Assembly (NCBI RefSeq): GCF_001375595.1
Contig: NZ_CVJQ01000001.1
Span: 930,001 to 994,000 of the forward strand
DNA from: Phenylobacterium immobile (ATCC 35973)
Lineage (GTDB): Bacteria; Pseudomonadota; Alphaproteobacteria; Caulobacterales; Caulobacteraceae
DNA: 64,000 nt
Direction: 5' to 3'
The position numbers and the translations under genes were made by a program. Of the stretch, positions 38,541-48,131 are shown in pieces (positions within the stretch are counted from its first letter, which is position 1; every line of letters starts with the position of its first letter). The notes under the pieces were generated by a model. The model had not been told where the DNA came from and did not search any database. It was given only the letters and a program-made list of their open reading frames with translations.

Positions 38541-39986
38541 TCAGAACAGATCGCGCTGCGCCGGATTTTTCGGCTTAGGCTTTCCGACGACGCGCGGCGG
38601 GCTGGCCGACGCGTCGGACGCGGCGCCATCAATGACCGCGTGGCGGTCGACGCGGTCGGCGAAGGTCAGGGTCACCGCCTCACCGGAAACAAGGCTGGCC
38701 CCGGAGCGCACCAGGGCGCCGTCCGCCCGGCTGACGCGGGCGAAGCCGCGAGCCAAGGGCCGATCTGGATCGGCCGAGGCGTGCAGCTTGCCAAGGGACT
38801 CCAGGCGTTCCGACAGCCGCTCCAACCTGCGTTCAGCCGCCGGCTGCAGCCGCTCGACCAGGCGCGACAGCCGTTCGCTCTGCACCGCTTGCGGTCGACT
38901 GAGCAGGCCCGGCCCTAGACGTGATGAGATGCGAACCAGATCGCGCTCATGCAGCGCTGCGTTGCGCGCCAGCCCGGCCGTCAACCGGCCTGACACCAGC
39001 CCGAACCGCTGGGCCGCCAGCTCCACAATATCCTCCACGCGGCGGAGCGCGCGCTCGGCTGCGCCGATCCGGCTGCGCCGATCCTCCACCACACGGCCGC
39101 CGCAGCGATGCATCCGGCTGGCGAAGTCGGCCACTGCGGCCTTGAGCTCGGCGAGCACCGGCGTGGCCATCTCCGCCGCCGCTGTCGGCGTTGGCGCGCG
39201 GCGGTCCGAGACGAAATCAATCAGGGTGGTGTCGGTCTCGTGCCCGACAGCGCTGATTAATGGGATGGCGGAGGCCGCCGCGGTGCGCGCCAGGGCCTCG
39301 TCGTTGAAAGGCCAGAGGTCCTCCACCGAGCCGCCGCCGCGGGCGACGATCAGGATATCGGGGCGGGGCAGGGCGCCGCCCGCCGGCAGGGCGTTGAAGC
39401 CATTGATCGCCGCGCCGACCTGGGTCGCGGCGGCGTCGCCCTGGACGACGACCGGCCACACCACCACGCGGCAGGGCCAGCGGTCGCGGATGCGGTGGAG
39501 AATGTCGCGGATCACCGCGCCAGTCGGGCTGGTGATGACGCCGATAACCGAGGGCATCGCCGGCAATGGCCGCTTGCGGGCGGACTCGAACAGTCCTTCC
39601 GCGGCCAGCTTGGCCTTGAGACGTTCGAGTTGGGCCAGCAGCGCGCCCACGCCCGCGGCCTCCATGGTCTCAATTACGATCTGATAGCGCGAGCCCTGCG
39701 GGTAGGATGTGATCTTACCGGTGACCACCACCTCCATGCCCTGCTGGGGGCGGATGGCGAGACGGCCGGCCTGGCCCTTCCAGACGACGCCGTCGATGGC
39801 GGCGCGCTCATCCTTGAGCGTCAGATAGACGTGGCCGTTGGCGTGGTGCGTGACCTTGGAGAGCTCTCCGCGTAGTCGGACGAACCCATAGGCGTCTTCG
39901 AGCGTGCGCTTAAGGGCGAAAGCGAGTTCGCTGACCGAATAGGGTTGGGTGTTTGACGCTTGGTCTGCCGCCGCGGCTTCGCTCAT
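38541..39986 (-). CDS. xseA: Exodeoxyribonuclease VII large subunit
   Basis: A 481-residue nuclease subunit. It begins with an OB-fold ([29 protein letters not shown]) and has the catalytic domain motifs [23 protein letters not shown] and [24 protein letters not shown] plus [15 protein letters not shown] long coiled-coil stalk follows (about residues 270-420). It degrades single-stranded DNA from both ends with XseB, whose gene is not nearby. Downstream DUF2093 is probably co-transcribed. Confidence 0.96.
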   Translation of the reverse strand: MSEAAAADQASNTQPYSVSELAFALKRTLEDAYGFVRLRGELSKVTHHANGHVYLTLKDERAAIDGVVWKGQAGRLAIRPQQGMEVVVTGKITSYPQGSRYQIVIETMEAAGVGALLAQLERLKAKLAAEGLFESARKRPLPAMPSVIGVITSPTGAVIRDILHRIRDRWPCRVVVWPVVVQGDAAATQVGAAINGFNALPAGGALPRPDILIVARGGGSVEDLWPFNDEALARTAAASAIPLISAVGHETDTTLIDFVSDRRAPTPTAAAEMATPVLAELKAAVADFASRMHRCGGRVVEDRRSRIGAAERALRRVEDIVELAAQRFGLVSGRLTAGLARNAALHERDLVRISSRLGPGLLSRPQAVQSERLSRLVERLQPAAERRLERLSERLESLGKLHASADPDRPLARGFARVSRADGALVRSGASLVSGEAVTLTFADRVDRHAVIDGAASDASASPPRVVGKPKPKNPAQRDLF

Positions 39987-40021
39987 GCGACCAACCTAGG
40001 GGTTCGCGCCAGGAGCGGAAA

Positions 40022-40056
40022 GGGCGCGCCGTCCGCCGAAGCAACCCGGCGCGCCC
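40022..40056 (-). terminator. Probable terminator of gcrA
   Basis: Perfect 10-bp inverted repeat GGGCGCGCCG (40022-40031) and CGGCGCGCCC (40047-40056) with a 15-base loop. On the minus strand it lies 20 bp after the gcrA stop and is followed by TTTCC, a weak T-run. Confidence 0.6.
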
Positions 40057-40076
40057 CCATCCCCAACGGATTCGGT

Positions 40077-40583
40077 TCAGATGTAGCGGCGCAGCGAGCG
40101 GGCGAGTTCCTTGGGACCCGCCCGCTTCTTCGCCGCGGCAGGCTGGTAGGCGACTTCGCTATGCTCGTGGCAGTAGGGGCCGATCTCGCCGGTCCGGCGG
40201 CCGCAGAATGTGAAGCTGTCCTGGGCCGGATCGCCGATTGGCCATTTGCACATGTGGGCGCCGAGCGTCAGCACCGTGGCTGATCCTGGCGCTTCTTCCA
40301 CATAGCGAGCGACCTGCATGGGCTGGGCGATCACCGCGGGCTCCGGCGCGCGGCGTGGGGCGGCGGCCACGGGTTGCGGCGCGGCGCGGGCGGGTCGGGG
40401 CGCCTTGAACACCGGGCGGGCCGGCTTCGACGGCGCGGCGCGCCCCGACAGACCCAGCCTGTGAACCTTGCCGATCACGGCGTTGCGGGTCACCCCGCCT
40501 AATTGTTTGGCGATTTGGCTGGCGGACAGCCCGTCCTGCCAAAGCTTCTTCAGCATCTCGACACGTTCGTCGGTCCAGCCCAT
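40077..40583 (-). CDS. gcrA: Cell cycle regulator GcrA
   Basis: A 168-residue transcription factor that binds sigma-70 and acts at promoters with methylated GANTC sites. The N-terminal HTH is MGWTDERVEMLKKLWQDG then SASQIAKQLGGVTRNAVIGKVHRLGL. A Pro/Ala/Arg-rich linker (about residues 50-105) leads to the C-terminal sigma-binding domain with CKWPIGD, FCGRRT and YCHEH. All three parts are intact. The ATG at 40581-40583 is supported by the invariant MGWTDERVE start. CcrM, which makes its preferred DNA mark, is encoded 21 kb away in the window. Confidence 0.97.
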   Translation of the reverse strand: MGWTDERVEMLKKLWQDGLSASQIAKQLGGVTRNAVIGKVHRLGLSGRAAPSKPARPVFKAPRPARAAPQPVAAAPRRAPEPAVIAQPMQVARYVEEAPGSATVLTLGAHMCKWPIGDPAQDSFTFCGRRTGEIGPYCHEHSEVAYQPAAAKKRAGPKELARSLRRYI

Positions 40584-40670
40584 GTCAGCCTCCTCCAGCG
40601 TCCGGCGCTCGGCCGGATCAACATCTTGTGGCGCCGCGATCCTCGCCGCTTCACCAACCACCACTAATCG

Positions 40671-40718
40671 TAACCAACTCCTTAAGAGCCACAATAGGCG
40701 CCCTCTCCTTCGTCCACA
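40671..40718 (-). promoter_or_regulatory. gcrA upstream region with DnaA-like and CtrA-like elements
   Basis: TCGTCCACA at 40710-40718 matches 7 of 9 bases of the DnaA box TTATCCACA. TAAC-N7-TTAA at 40671-40685 partly matches the CtrA pattern TTAA-N7-TTAA. In Caulobacter gcrA is activated by DnaA and repressed by CtrA, so both elements are in a sensible place, but each match alone is weak. No GANTC site was seen between gcrA and the divergent permease gene. Confidence 0.35.
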
Positions 40719-40812
40719 GGAACTAGATGTTGAGTGCCGGTTGATCAGCCGCGACCGCACTTGCGCCGTCAGCCTGGCGCGCGCACATGGGCGCTGGGCA
40801 GGAGGGCTCGGG

Positions 40813-41643
40813 ATGGACGATTCAGCATCAGCCGCATTGGTCGGTCGCGCAGCGACGCCGCCGCCGGCGAAGGTCTACACCGGCGTCAACTGGCGCGGCA
40901 TGACCACCCTCTACATGCGTGAGATCCGCCGTTTCTGGAAAGTCGGCGCCCAGACGCTGGCCGCCCCGGTGGTCACGGCTCTGCTCTACATGATGGTTTT
41001 CGTCGTCGCCGCTCAGGGCGCTCGGCCGATTCATGGCGTGGAGTATGGGGCCTTCGTCGCGCCTGGCCTGATCATGATGCAGGTGCTCAACAACGCCTTC
41101 GCCAACTCCTCATCGAGCCTCATGCAGGCGAAGTTCAGCGGCCTGATGGGCGATTTCCTGACGCCGCCGCTCACGCCCGGCGAGCACGTTTTCGGCTTCG
41201 GCATGGGCGCTGCGACCCGGGGCGTCGTGGTGGGTCTGATCACATGGGCGGTGGTCGCGCCCTTCGCCCATGTCGGCGTGGCGCACCTGTGGGCGCTACT
41301 CTACTTCGGGGCCGCCGCCTCGGTGATCATGGCGATGATTGGCATCTTCGCCGGTCTGTGGGCGGAGAAATTCGACCACATGTCAGTGGTCACCAACTTT
41401 ATCGTGATGCCCATGACCTTCCTGTCGGGCACCTTCTATCTGGTGGAGCGGCTGCCGGAGCCCTTCCGCACATTCAGTCATTACAACCCGATGTTCTACC
41501 TGATCGACGGCTTCCGCTACGGCATGCTGGGCCACGCGGAAGGCTCGCTGACGGTGGGGGTGCTGATGACCCTGGCGCTGAGCGTGGGCCTGACCATCTG
41601 GTGCCACCGCCTCTTCGCCGTAGGCTACAAGATCAAGACCTGA
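40813..41643 (+). CDS. ABC-2 type transporter permease
   Basis: A 276-residue ABC-2 permease with about six transmembrane helices. It has the family's conserved block in LIMMQVLNNAFANSSSSLMQAKFSG and the late motif MTFLSGTFYLVERLPEPFRTFSHYNPMFYLIDGFRYGMLG. Related proteins (NodJ-like) export polysaccharides or drugs. The start is ATG 40813 after GGAGGGCTCGGG. No ATP-binding subunit gene is adjacent on either side, so its ATPase must be encoded elsewhere. It is divergent from gcrA. Confidence 0.88.
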   Translation: MDDSASAALVGRAATPPPAKVYTGVNWRGMTTLYMREIRRFWKVGAQTLAAPVVTALLYMMVFVVAAQGARPIHGVEYGAFVAPGLIMMQVLNNAFANSSSSLMQAKFSGLMGDFLTPPLTPGEHVFGFGMGAATRGVVVGLITWAVVAPFAHVGVAHLWALLYFGAAASVIMAMIGIFAGLWAEKFDHMSVVTNFIVMPMTFLSGTFYLVERLPEPFRTFSHYNPMFYLIDGFRYGMLGHAEGSLTVGVLMTLALSVGLTIWCHRLFAVGYKIKT

Positions 41644-41707
41644 CGGTCGCGTCCCGCTTCGGAATTGACAGAGCCGCCCTTGCGGCGGAAAAACCCGACG
41701 CCTTGTT

Positions 41708-41732
41708 GTCCCCGTCGCCCCGCGGCGGGGAC
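41708..41732 (+). terminator. Hairpin between the ABC permease and argD
   Basis: GTCCCCGTCG and CGGCGGGGAC pair (10 bp, one G-T) around CCCCG, followed by GCTTCCGTTTG. Possible weak terminator of the permease gene, 65 bp after its stop and 25 bp before argD. It could also be a leader structure for argD. Confidence 0.45.
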
Positions 41733-41756
41733 GCTTCCGTTTGAAGGGCCCATTCC

Positions 41757-42986
41757 ATGAGCCAAGCCCCCGCGCCTGTTCCCGCCGACCACATCATGGG
41801 CGTCTATTCGCGCACGCCCCTGGCGTTCGAGCGAGGCGAGGGCTCCAAGCTCTTCACGACCGACGGAGTCGAGTACCTGGACTGCCTGGCGGGCATCGCG
41901 GTGAACGCGCTCGGCCACAACAACCCCAAGCTGGTCCAGGCGCTGAAGGATCAAGCTGACAAGCTCTGGCACGTCTCCAATATCTTCACGATCCCGGGCC
42001 AACAGGCGCTCGCGCAAAAGCTCACTGACAAAACCTTCGCCGACATGGTGTTCTTCACCAACTCCGGCACGGAGGCGATCGAGTGCGCCATCAAGACAGC
42101 GCGCAAGTACCACTGGGCCAAGGGTCAGCCGGAACGGATCGACATCATCGGCTTCGATGGCTCGTTCCATGGCCGCACGATCGCGGCGGTGAACGCGTCG
42201 GGCAATCCGTCCTACCTGGAAGGCTTCGGGCCCAAGCTGCCGGGCTTCCTGCAGGCGCCCTTCGGCGACCTCGACGCGATCAAGGCCCTTATGGGGCCGA
42301 CCACGGCGGCGATCATCGTCGAGCCTGTGCAGGGCGAGGGCGGCGCGCGGTCGGCGACCGAGGCGCACCTCCAGGCGTTGCGCCAGCTGTGCGACGAAAC
42401 CGGGACGCTCCTGATCTATGACGAAATCCAGTGCGGCCTGGGCCGGACCGGCAAGCTCTTCGCCTACGAGTGGGCGCAGGACGCCGCGCCCGACATCATG
42501 ACCATCGCCAAGGCTCTGGGCGGCGGTTTCCCGGTCGGCGCCTGCCTGGCCACCGCCGAGGCAGGCCGCGGGATGAGCGTCGGCTCGCACGGCTCGACCT
42601 ACGGCGGCAATCCACTGGCCATGGCCGTCGCCGGCGCGGCCATGGAGGAGCTGACGAAGCCCGAGCTGATGGAGCATGTGCAGGAGGTTTCGCGCTACCT
42701 GACTCAGCAGATCGCCGGCTTGAAGGCCCGCTTCCCCGACGTCGTCACCGACATCCGGGGCAAGGGCCTGCTCATCGGCATCCAGCTTCTGACCCCCAAC
42801 CGCGAGTTCATGCAGCACGCCCGCGACCAGCGCCTGCTGATCGCTGGCGGCAGCGACAACTGTGTCCGACTCCTGCCGCCGCTCACGCTCAGCCTCGATG
42901 AGGCCCGCCAGGCGATTGAGAAGCTGGAGGGCGCCTGCGAGGCCGCGCGGGCCAAGTCGCAGGCCAAGCTGAAGGCTGAGGCATGA
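41757..42986 (+). CDS. argD: Acetylornithine aminotransferase
   Basis: A 409-residue class III PLP aminotransferase converting N-acetylglutamate semialdehyde to N-acetylornithine (and often also acting in lysine synthesis). The PLP lysine is in [16 protein letters not shown]. Other conserved blocks are [25 protein letters not shown] and [15 protein letters not shown]. The stop overlaps the argF ATG by 4 bp (ATGA), giving an argD-argF arginine operon. An alternative is a succinylornithine aminotransferase, but the argF neighbour favours the biosynthetic role. Confidence 0.95.
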   Translation: MSQAPAPVPADHIMGVYSRTPLAFERGEGSKLFTTDGVEYLDCLAGIAVNALGHNNPKLVQALKDQADKLWHVSNIFTIPGQQALAQKLTDKTFADMVFFTNSGTEAIECAIKTARKYHWAKGQPERIDIIGFDGSFHGRTIAAVNASGNPSYLEGFGPKLPGFLQAPFGDLDAIKALMGPTTAAIIVEPVQGEGGARSATEAHLQALRQLCDETGTLLIYDEIQCGLGRTGKLFAYEWAQDAAPDIMTIAKALGGGFPVGACLATAEAGRGMSVGSHGSTYGGNPLAMAVAGAAMEELTKPELMEHVQEVSRYLTQQIAGLKARFPDVVTDIRGKGLLIGIQLLTPNREFMQHARDQRLLIAGGSDNCVRLLPPLTLSLDEARQAIEKLEGACEAARAKSQAKLKAEA

Positions 42987-43930
42987 CCGTTCAGAGCGCG
43001 GCCGCCGTCCGGCACTTCCTCGACATCTGGAAGCTGGAGGCCGCCGACCTCCGCGCCATTCTTGACGACGCCCACGCTCGCAAGGCCGCCCGCCGCGGCT
43101 GGCCGAAGGGCATGGTCGATCCTGACCGCCCGGCGGACGGTCGTGTCCTGGCGATGATCTTCGAGAAGAACTCGACACGCACGCGCTTCTCCTTCGACGC
43201 GGCCATGCGTCAGCTGGGCGGCTCGGCGATCATCTCGAACAGCGCCGACATGCAGCTGGGCCGCGGTGAGCCGATCGAGGACACCGCGCGCGTGCTCTCG
43301 CGCATGGTCGACGCCATCATGATCCGCGCCAACGACCACGAGGATGTCGAGCGGCTGGCGCTCTCCGCCTCGATCCCGGTGGTCAACGGCCTGACCGATC
43401 GCAGCCACCCCTGCCAGATCATGGCGGACCTGTTGACCATCGAAGAGCATCGCGGGCCGATCGCAGGTAAGACGATCGCCTGGGTCGGCGACGGCAACAA
43501 TGTCTGCGCGAGCTTCATCCACGCCGCGCCCAAGCTGGGCTTCACTCTGAAGGTCGCGTCACCGGCGATCTATCACCCGGACCTGGTGGACCTGGCCCGC
43601 GCCGCCGAGCAGCAGGGCCGGATCTACACGACCCAGGACCCGCGCGAGGCTGTCGACGGCGCCGATTGCGTCATCACCGACACCTGGGTCTCCATGGGCG
43701 ACGTCGACCATGACGAACGACTGGACGCGCTGGAGCCCTATCAGGTCGATGAAGCTCTGATGGGCGTGGCGAACAAGGACGCAGTGTTTCTGCACTGCCT
43801 GCCCGCGCACCGGGGCGAAGAGGTGACGGACGCGGTGATCGATGGGCCGCAGAGCCTGATCTGGGACGAGGCGGAAAACCGCCTGCACGCCCAGAAGTCG
43901 GTCCTGGCCTGGTGCTTCGGCAAGATCTGA
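42983..43930 (+). CDS. argF: Ornithine carbamoyltransferase
   Basis: A 315-residue transferase making citrulline from ornithine and carbamoyl phosphate. The carbamoyl phosphate site is [13 protein letters not shown] (S-T-R-T-R). It is followed by [14 protein letters not shown] (HPxQ), and the ornithine-binding [11 protein letters not shown] is near the C-terminus. Length is standard. It is coupled to argD and followed by hslO, 38 bp downstream. Confidence 0.97.
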   Translation: MTVQSAAAVRHFLDIWKLEAADLRAILDDAHARKAARRGWPKGMVDPDRPADGRVLAMIFEKNSTRTRFSFDAAMRQLGGSAIISNSADMQLGRGEPIEDTARVLSRMVDAIMIRANDHEDVERLALSASIPVVNGLTDRSHPCQIMADLLTIEEHRGPIAGKTIAWVGDGNNVCASFIHAAPKLGFTLKVASPAIYHPDLVDLARAAEQQGRIYTTQDPREAVDGADCVITDTWVSMGDVDHDERLDALEPYQVDEALMGVANKDAVFLHCLPAHRGEEVTDAVIDGPQSLIWDEAENRLHAQKSVLAWCFGKI

Positions 43931-43959
43931 GGCTACCAAACCGCGGGATCGCTCCCTAT

Positions 43960-44922
43960 ATGGCGCCGATGTCTCGAACGCCCCCCGCCCCGTTTTCCGA
44001 CGATGAAGTGATCGCCTTCCAGATCGAAGGCGAGTCTGTCCGCGGCCGCCTGGCCAGGCTCGGCCCGGCCATCGACCAGATCCTGACCGGGCATGACTAC
44101 CCCGAGCCCGTCGCCAACCTGCTGGGCGAGGCCTGCGCGCTGGCCGCGCTTGTCGGTTCGAACCTGAAGTTCGACGGTCGGCTGATTGTCCAGGCGCAAG
44201 GCGATGGCGCGGTGCGCTATGTCGTGGCGGACTACGACACCAACGGCGGAATGCGCGGCTATTGCCGCTTTGACGCCGAAGCCTTGGGCAAGCTCGCCGC
44301 AGGCTTCGCCCAGCCAGGCGCCAAGTCGCTGCTAGGCCAGGGCGTGTTCATCATGACCGTCGACCAGGGCGCCGACATGGATCGCTACCAGGGTGTCACG
44401 GCGATCGAAGGCGAGACCCTGGCCCTGTGCGCCGAGCAGTATTTCGCTCAGTCGGAGCAGACTCCCACCCGCGTACGTCTGGCCGTCGGCCATACCGAGA
44501 CCGGCTGGCGCGCCGGCGGCGTGCTGATCCAGAACATCGCTGAGGACGAGGCCCGCGCCCCCACGGCCGAGGCCTGGATCCGCACTCAGGCGCTATTCGA
44601 AACTCTGGGCGAAGACGAACTGGTCGACGTCGACCTGCCCGGAAATCAGCTCTTGTTCCGGCTGTTTCACGAGGATGGCGTGCGCGTCTTCGGCGCTTCG
44701 CCCATGCGCGCCATGTGCCGCTGCAGCGCCGGCCGCATCGACGCCTTGCTGCGCTCCTTCAGCCCTGAGGAACAGGCCGACATGGTCGAGGCCGACGGCA
44801 AGATCCATGTGACCTGCGAGTACTGCGGCAAGGTCTATTCCGTTGACCCGTTCGAGGTGCTGGAGTCCGCCGCGCTGGAGCCGCCGACGGAGCCGAAGGC
44901 GGACGGCTCGACCCTGCACTAA
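43960..44922 (+). CDS. hslO: Redox-regulated chaperone Hsp33
   Basis: A 320-residue holdase chaperone activated by oxidation. The zinc/redox centre is a CxC in MCRCSAGR and a CxxC in TCEYCGKVY, separated by about 30 residues as usual. The N-terminal substrate-binding fold starts DDEVIAFQIEGESVRGRLARLG. I use ATG 43960 (MAPMSRT...), but the in-frame ATG at 43969 is equally possible. It follows argF on the same strand and may be read from the argD promoter. Confidence 0.95.
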   Translation: MAPMSRTPPAPFSDDEVIAFQIEGESVRGRLARLGPAIDQILTGHDYPEPVANLLGEACALAALVGSNLKFDGRLIVQAQGDGAVRYVVADYDTNGGMRGYCRFDAEALGKLAAGFAQPGAKSLLGQGVFIMTVDQGADMDRYQGVTAIEGETLALCAEQYFAQSEQTPTRVRLAVGHTETGWRAGGVLIQNIAEDEARAPTAEAWIRTQALFETLGEDELVDVDLPGNQLLFRLFHEDGVRVFGASPMRAMCRCSAGRIDALLRSFSPEEQADMVEADGKIHVTCEYCGKVYSVDPFEVLESAALEPPTEPKADGSTLH

Positions 44923-44951
44923 CAACCGCCTTCCGCGCGGAGCGGGAGCCC

Positions 44952-46136
44952 CTAGGCCGCGTCCAGCGCCCGCGTCACGTCGCGCACCAGATCGCCGGGG
45001 CCTTCGAGGCCCACGCTCATGCGAATCCAGCCGGGGGTCAGTCCGATCGCCAGGCGCTCATCTTCCGGCGTCGAGCGGTGGGTCGTCGTCGATGGGTGCG
45101 TCGCCATCGACTTGGCGTCGCCCAGGTTGTTGGAAATGTCGACGATCTCCAAAGCGTTCAGGAACCGCCAGGCAGCCTCCTGGCTGCCCAGGTCCAGCGC
45201 CACGACATTGCCGCCGCCGCTCATCTGGCGGGCGATGACCTCGGCCTGCGGGTGGTCGGCCCGGCCGCAGTAGGCGACGGCCTTGGCCTTGGCGTGGGCC
45301 GCCATGGCGTCGGCGACCTTGGCCGCGTTTTCCGACTGGCGGCGGACGCGGAGGTCCAGCGTCTCCAGGCCCTTCAGCATCACCCAGGCGTTGAACGGCG
45401 AAAGCGCCGGGCCGGTGTGGCGGACGATGTCCTTGTAGGCCTCGCTCATCAGCGGCTCATTGCCCAGCACCGCGCCGCCCAGGACGCGACCTTGGCCATC
45501 GATGTGCTTTGTCGCCGAATAGACGACAATGTCGGCGCCGAGTTGCAGCGGTTTCTGGAAGATCGGGGTCGCAAAGACGTTGTCGACAACCAGCTTGGCG
45601 CCGGCCGCGTGCGCGATCTCGGCGACGGCGGCGATGTCGGTGACTTCCAGTAGCGGGTTGGCCGGGCTTTCCACCAGGAAGGCCTTGGTGTTGGGCCGCA
45701 CGGCGTTGGCCCAATCGGTCAGGTCAGTGGCGTCGACAAACGTCACCTCGACGCCGAAGCGCGGCAGATACTCCGAACAGATCCAGCGGCAGGACCCGAA
45801 CAGGGCGCGGCCAGCGACGACATGATCGCCAGCACGCACCAGGCCGGTCAGGGCGAGCGTGATGGCGGCCATGCCCGAAGCCGTGGCCCGGCAGGACTCC
45901 GCGCCCTCCAGCAAGGCCAGGCGGTCCTCGAACATCTGCGTCGTTGGATTGCCGAAGCGTTGATAGATGAATCCCGGCGCGTCACCGGCGAAGCGCGCAT
46001 CGGCGGCTTCGGCGCTGTCGTAGGCGAAGCTTTGAGTTAGGAAGAGGGCTTCGGAAATCTCGCCATAGGGCGAACGGGCCAGCCCGCCGCGCACCAGCCG
46101 GGTTTCGACTTCCCAGTCGCGAGGGTCTTCGGACAT
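44952..46136 (-). CDS. metZ: O-succinylhomoserine sulfhydrylase
   Basis: A 394-residue Cys/Met-metabolism PLP enzyme forming homocysteine directly from O-succinylhomoserine and sulfide. The PLP lysine is in VVYSATKHIDGQGRVLGG. SEALFLTQSFAYDSAEAADARF and IYQRFGNPTTQMFEDRLA are typical of the MetZ group, more than of cystathionine gamma-synthase. The start is ATG 46134-46136 with AAGGAGCC upstream. The 101-bp leader before it was examined for a SAM riboswitch and no match was seen. Confidence 0.92.
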   Translation of the reverse strand: MSEDPRDWEVETRLVRGGLARSPYGEISEALFLTQSFAYDSAEAADARFAGDAPGFIYQRFGNPTTQMFEDRLALLEGAESCRATASGMAAITLALTGLVRAGDHVVAGRALFGSCRWICSEYLPRFGVEVTFVDATDLTDWANAVRPNTKAFLVESPANPLLEVTDIAAVAEIAHAAGAKLVVDNVFATPIFQKPLQLGADIVVYSATKHIDGQGRVLGGAVLGNEPLMSEAYKDIVRHTGPALSPFNAWVMLKGLETLDLRVRRQSENAAKVADAMAAHAKAKAVAYCGRADHPQAEVIARQMSGGGNVVALDLGSQEAAWRFLNALEIVDISNNLGDAKSMATHPSTTTHRSTPEDERLAIGLTPGWIRMSVGLEGPGDLVRDVTRALDAA

Positions 46137-46237
46137 CGCAGGGCTCCTTCGGTAGAGGGGGCGCTTGAACGCCTGAGCGGCGCCTCCGTCAAGCTTCGCT
46201 TGCAAAGCCTGCGTCGCGCCGCAAGTGTGCGCCCCCC

Positions 46238-47269
46238 ATGACTGGCATCAACACGCTCATCAACGCTCCGGGCATCTTGCCCTCCCAATCGATCGAAGCC
46301 CTGATCGCGCAGGGCGCGGTGGCGGCCGACACGCCCTTCGAGGCCGACCAGGTCCAGCCGGCGAGCCTGGACTTAAGGCTCGGCGCGCGCGTCTGGCGGG
46401 TTCGGGCCTCGTTCCTGCCGGGCGCAGGGCGCAAGGTGATGGATCGTCTGCCCGAAGTCGCCATGCATGAACTCGACCTGACCCGGGGCGCTGTGCTGGA
46501 GCGCGGCTGCGTTTACATCGCGGAACTCCAGGAAAGGCTGGCCCTGCCGGCCGGCATATCGGCCCGCGCCAATCCGAAGAGCTCGACCGGCCGCGTCGAC
46601 GTCTTCGTGCGCCTCCTGAGCGACGGCGGCGCCTTCGACGATGTGGCCGATGGCTATGTGGGCCCGGCCTATATTGAGATCGCGCCACAGACGTTCTCGA
46701 TCCTGGTGCGCAACGGCACGCGCCTCAACCAGCTGCGCCTCAAGGCCGGCCGGCCCGAGCACCTCGACACTCGCAACGTCGGCGTCGACTTGGGCGTTGG
46801 TATCGTCGGTTTCCGTGCGCGCCGTCATTCGGGCGTCATCGACCTCGACAAGGTCGATGGCCACGACCCGCGCGACTATTGGGAGCCGCTCTACGCCCAG
46901 CGCGGCCAGCTACTGCTCGACCCCGGGGAGTTCTACATCCTGGCCTCAAAGGAGCCGGTTGAGATCCCGGTCATGCAGGCCGCCGAGATGACCCCCATCG
47001 ACCCGTCTGTCGGTGAGTTCCGCGTCCACTACGCCGGCTTCTTCGATCCGGGCTTCGGGACCGACGAGGCGGCGGGCAAGGGCTCGCGCGGCGTGCTGGA
47101 AGTCCGCAGTCATGAGACGCCCTTCATCCTTGAGGACGGTCAGACGGTGGCGCGACTTGTCTACGAACCCCTCACCGAGCGGCCGCGGCGTCTCTACGGC
47201 GACCAGGGCTCCCACTACCAGCGCCAAGGCCTGAAGCTCTCCAAACACTTCCGACCCTGGGAGGGTTAG
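46238..47269 (+). CDS. dcd: 2'-deoxycytidine 5'-triphosphate deaminase (two-domain type)
   Basis: A 343-residue protein of the dCTP deaminase/dUTPase fold, nearly twice the length of the E. coli Dcd. The first domain has PASLDLRLGARVWRVRASFLPG and the second ARANPKSSTGRVDVFVRLLSDGG and later LEVRSHETPFILEDGQTVARLVYE. Such fused-domain forms are common in alphaproteobacteria. It makes dUTP from dCTP for thymidylate synthesis. The stop overlaps the convergent SRPBCC gene's stop by 4 bp. Confidence 0.9.
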   Translation: MTGINTLINAPGILPSQSIEALIAQGAVAADTPFEADQVQPASLDLRLGARVWRVRASFLPGAGRKVMDRLPEVAMHELDLTRGAVLERGCVYIAELQERLALPAGISARANPKSSTGRVDVFVRLLSDGGAFDDVADGYVGPAYIEIAPQTFSILVRNGTRLNQLRLKAGRPEHLDTRNVGVDLGVGIVGFRARRHSGVIDLDKVDGHDPRDYWEPLYAQRGQLLLDPGEFYILASKEPVEIPVMQAAEMTPIDPSVGEFRVHYAGFFDPGFGTDEAAGKGSRGVLEVRSHETPFILEDGQTVARLVYEPLTERPRRLYGDQGSHYQRQGLKLSKHFRPWEG

Positions 47270-47772
47270 GAGGGCCGACGGGCCGCCGCCCAGCCGAGCC
47301 GCCGGTCGAGTTTGGCCAGTTGGCTGTTGAAGCCTTCGATGGACATCTTGGTCCAGTGCGGGTCGAGGTGCGGATGCAAGGTGACAACCATGTGCGTCTC
47401 GTCGCCAGCCGGGATGAAGGCGACATCGATGATGGAATCGTAGGGCGCCACGCCGGGGATGAAGTCGATGATGTGCATGAGGCTCAGCCGCGCGGTGGGT
47501 TCGAACACGGTGTAGACCCCGTGGGTCCCGTGGCTGAGGGGTTGGTTCATGGACTCCATGGCGGCGATCGCCTCGGGGGCGTCGGCGATCATGTCATAAT
47601 CGAGCGCCCCGCCTTCGCGGGCCTCCAACACATGGACTTCGACGCGGAAGCCTTCCGGCCCCCACCAGGATTCAAAGCCCGCCTTGGTGGTCCAGAGCGC
47701 CCACAGGTCGTCGGCGGGCGCTTGATAGGTGCGTTCGACGACCACGGCGGCCTGCAGGGTTGCGTCGCTCAT
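47266..47772 (-). CDS. SRPBCC (AHSA1-like) domain protein
   Basis: A 168-residue START/Bet v1-fold protein. The N-terminal VVERTYQAPADDLWALWTTKAGFESWWGPEGF is the AHSA1 pattern. The C-terminal part (MVVTLHPHLDPHWTKMSIEGFNSQLAKLDRRL) forms the closing helix. These proteins bind hydrophobic ligands and are very often encoded after an ArsR-type regulator, as here with a 4-bp overlap. The ligand is unknown. Confidence 0.87.
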   Translation of the reverse strand: MSDATLQAAVVVERTYQAPADDLWALWTTKAGFESWWGPEGFRVEVHVLEAREGGALDYDMIADAPEAIAAMESMNQPLSHGTHGVYTVFEPTARLSLMHIIDFIPGVAPYDSIIDVAFIPAGDETHMVVTLHPHLDPHWTKMSIEGFNSQLAKLDRRLGWAAARRPS

Positions 47773-48101
47773 CTCGGGGTTTTCTCACTGGATGTCGTTT
47801 GTGCTTCGAGCGCCGCGCCGAACCGGTCGAGTCGCGCCTCCCACAGGCGACGGTAGTCGGCGAGCCAAGCCTCAAGTTCGGCGAAGGGCTCCGGTCGCAG
47901 CGAATAGAGCCTGCGCTGGCCCTCTGGCCGAGCGGCGACGAAGCCGCGCTGCTCCAGGATCCCCAGGTGCCTCGACACCCCGGACTGCCGTATGCCGGCT
48001 TCACGCACAAGGTCGCCCACGGGACGTTCGCCATCGCGGAGCGCGGCCAGGATGCGGCGGCGCGTCGGATCGGCAAGCACATCGAAATTCGTTTCATTCA
48101 C
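47769..48101 (-). CDS. ArsR-family transcriptional regulator (SRPBCC-linked)
   Basis: A 110-residue winged-helix repressor: NFDVLADPTRRRILAALRDG, then the recognition helix GIRQSGVSRHLGILEQRGFVAARPEGQRRLYSL. There are no metal-binding cysteines, so it belongs to the non-metal 'ArsR + SRPBCC' type. The start chosen is GTG at 48099-48101. It probably binds the AT-rich palindrome just upstream and so could control both this operon and the divergent oxidoreductase gene. Confidence 0.85.
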   Translation of the reverse strand: MNETNFDVLADPTRRRILAALRDGERPVGDLVREAGIRQSGVSRHLGILEQRGFVAARPEGQRRLYSLRPEPFAELEAWLADYRRLWEARLDRFGAALEAQTTSSEKTPR

Positions 48102-48107
48102 ACACAC

Positions 48108-48131
48108 ATATATATTCAATGATGTATATAT
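48108..48131. promoter_or_regulatory. AT-rich palindrome, likely ArsR-family operator
   Basis: ATATATA (48108-48114), ten-base spacer TTCAATGATG, TATATAT (48125-48131). It lies 7 bp upstream of the ArsR GTG start in an otherwise GC-rich region. This is the usual size and AT-rich character of an ArsR/SmtB operator, and it sits between the divergent ArsR and oxidoreductase genes. Confidence 0.6.

Noticed and set aside
46137-46237. SAM-II-type riboswitch in the metZ leader
   Set aside because: The leader can fold (GGCGC...GCGCC), but the conserved SAM-II pseudoknot segments were not found.
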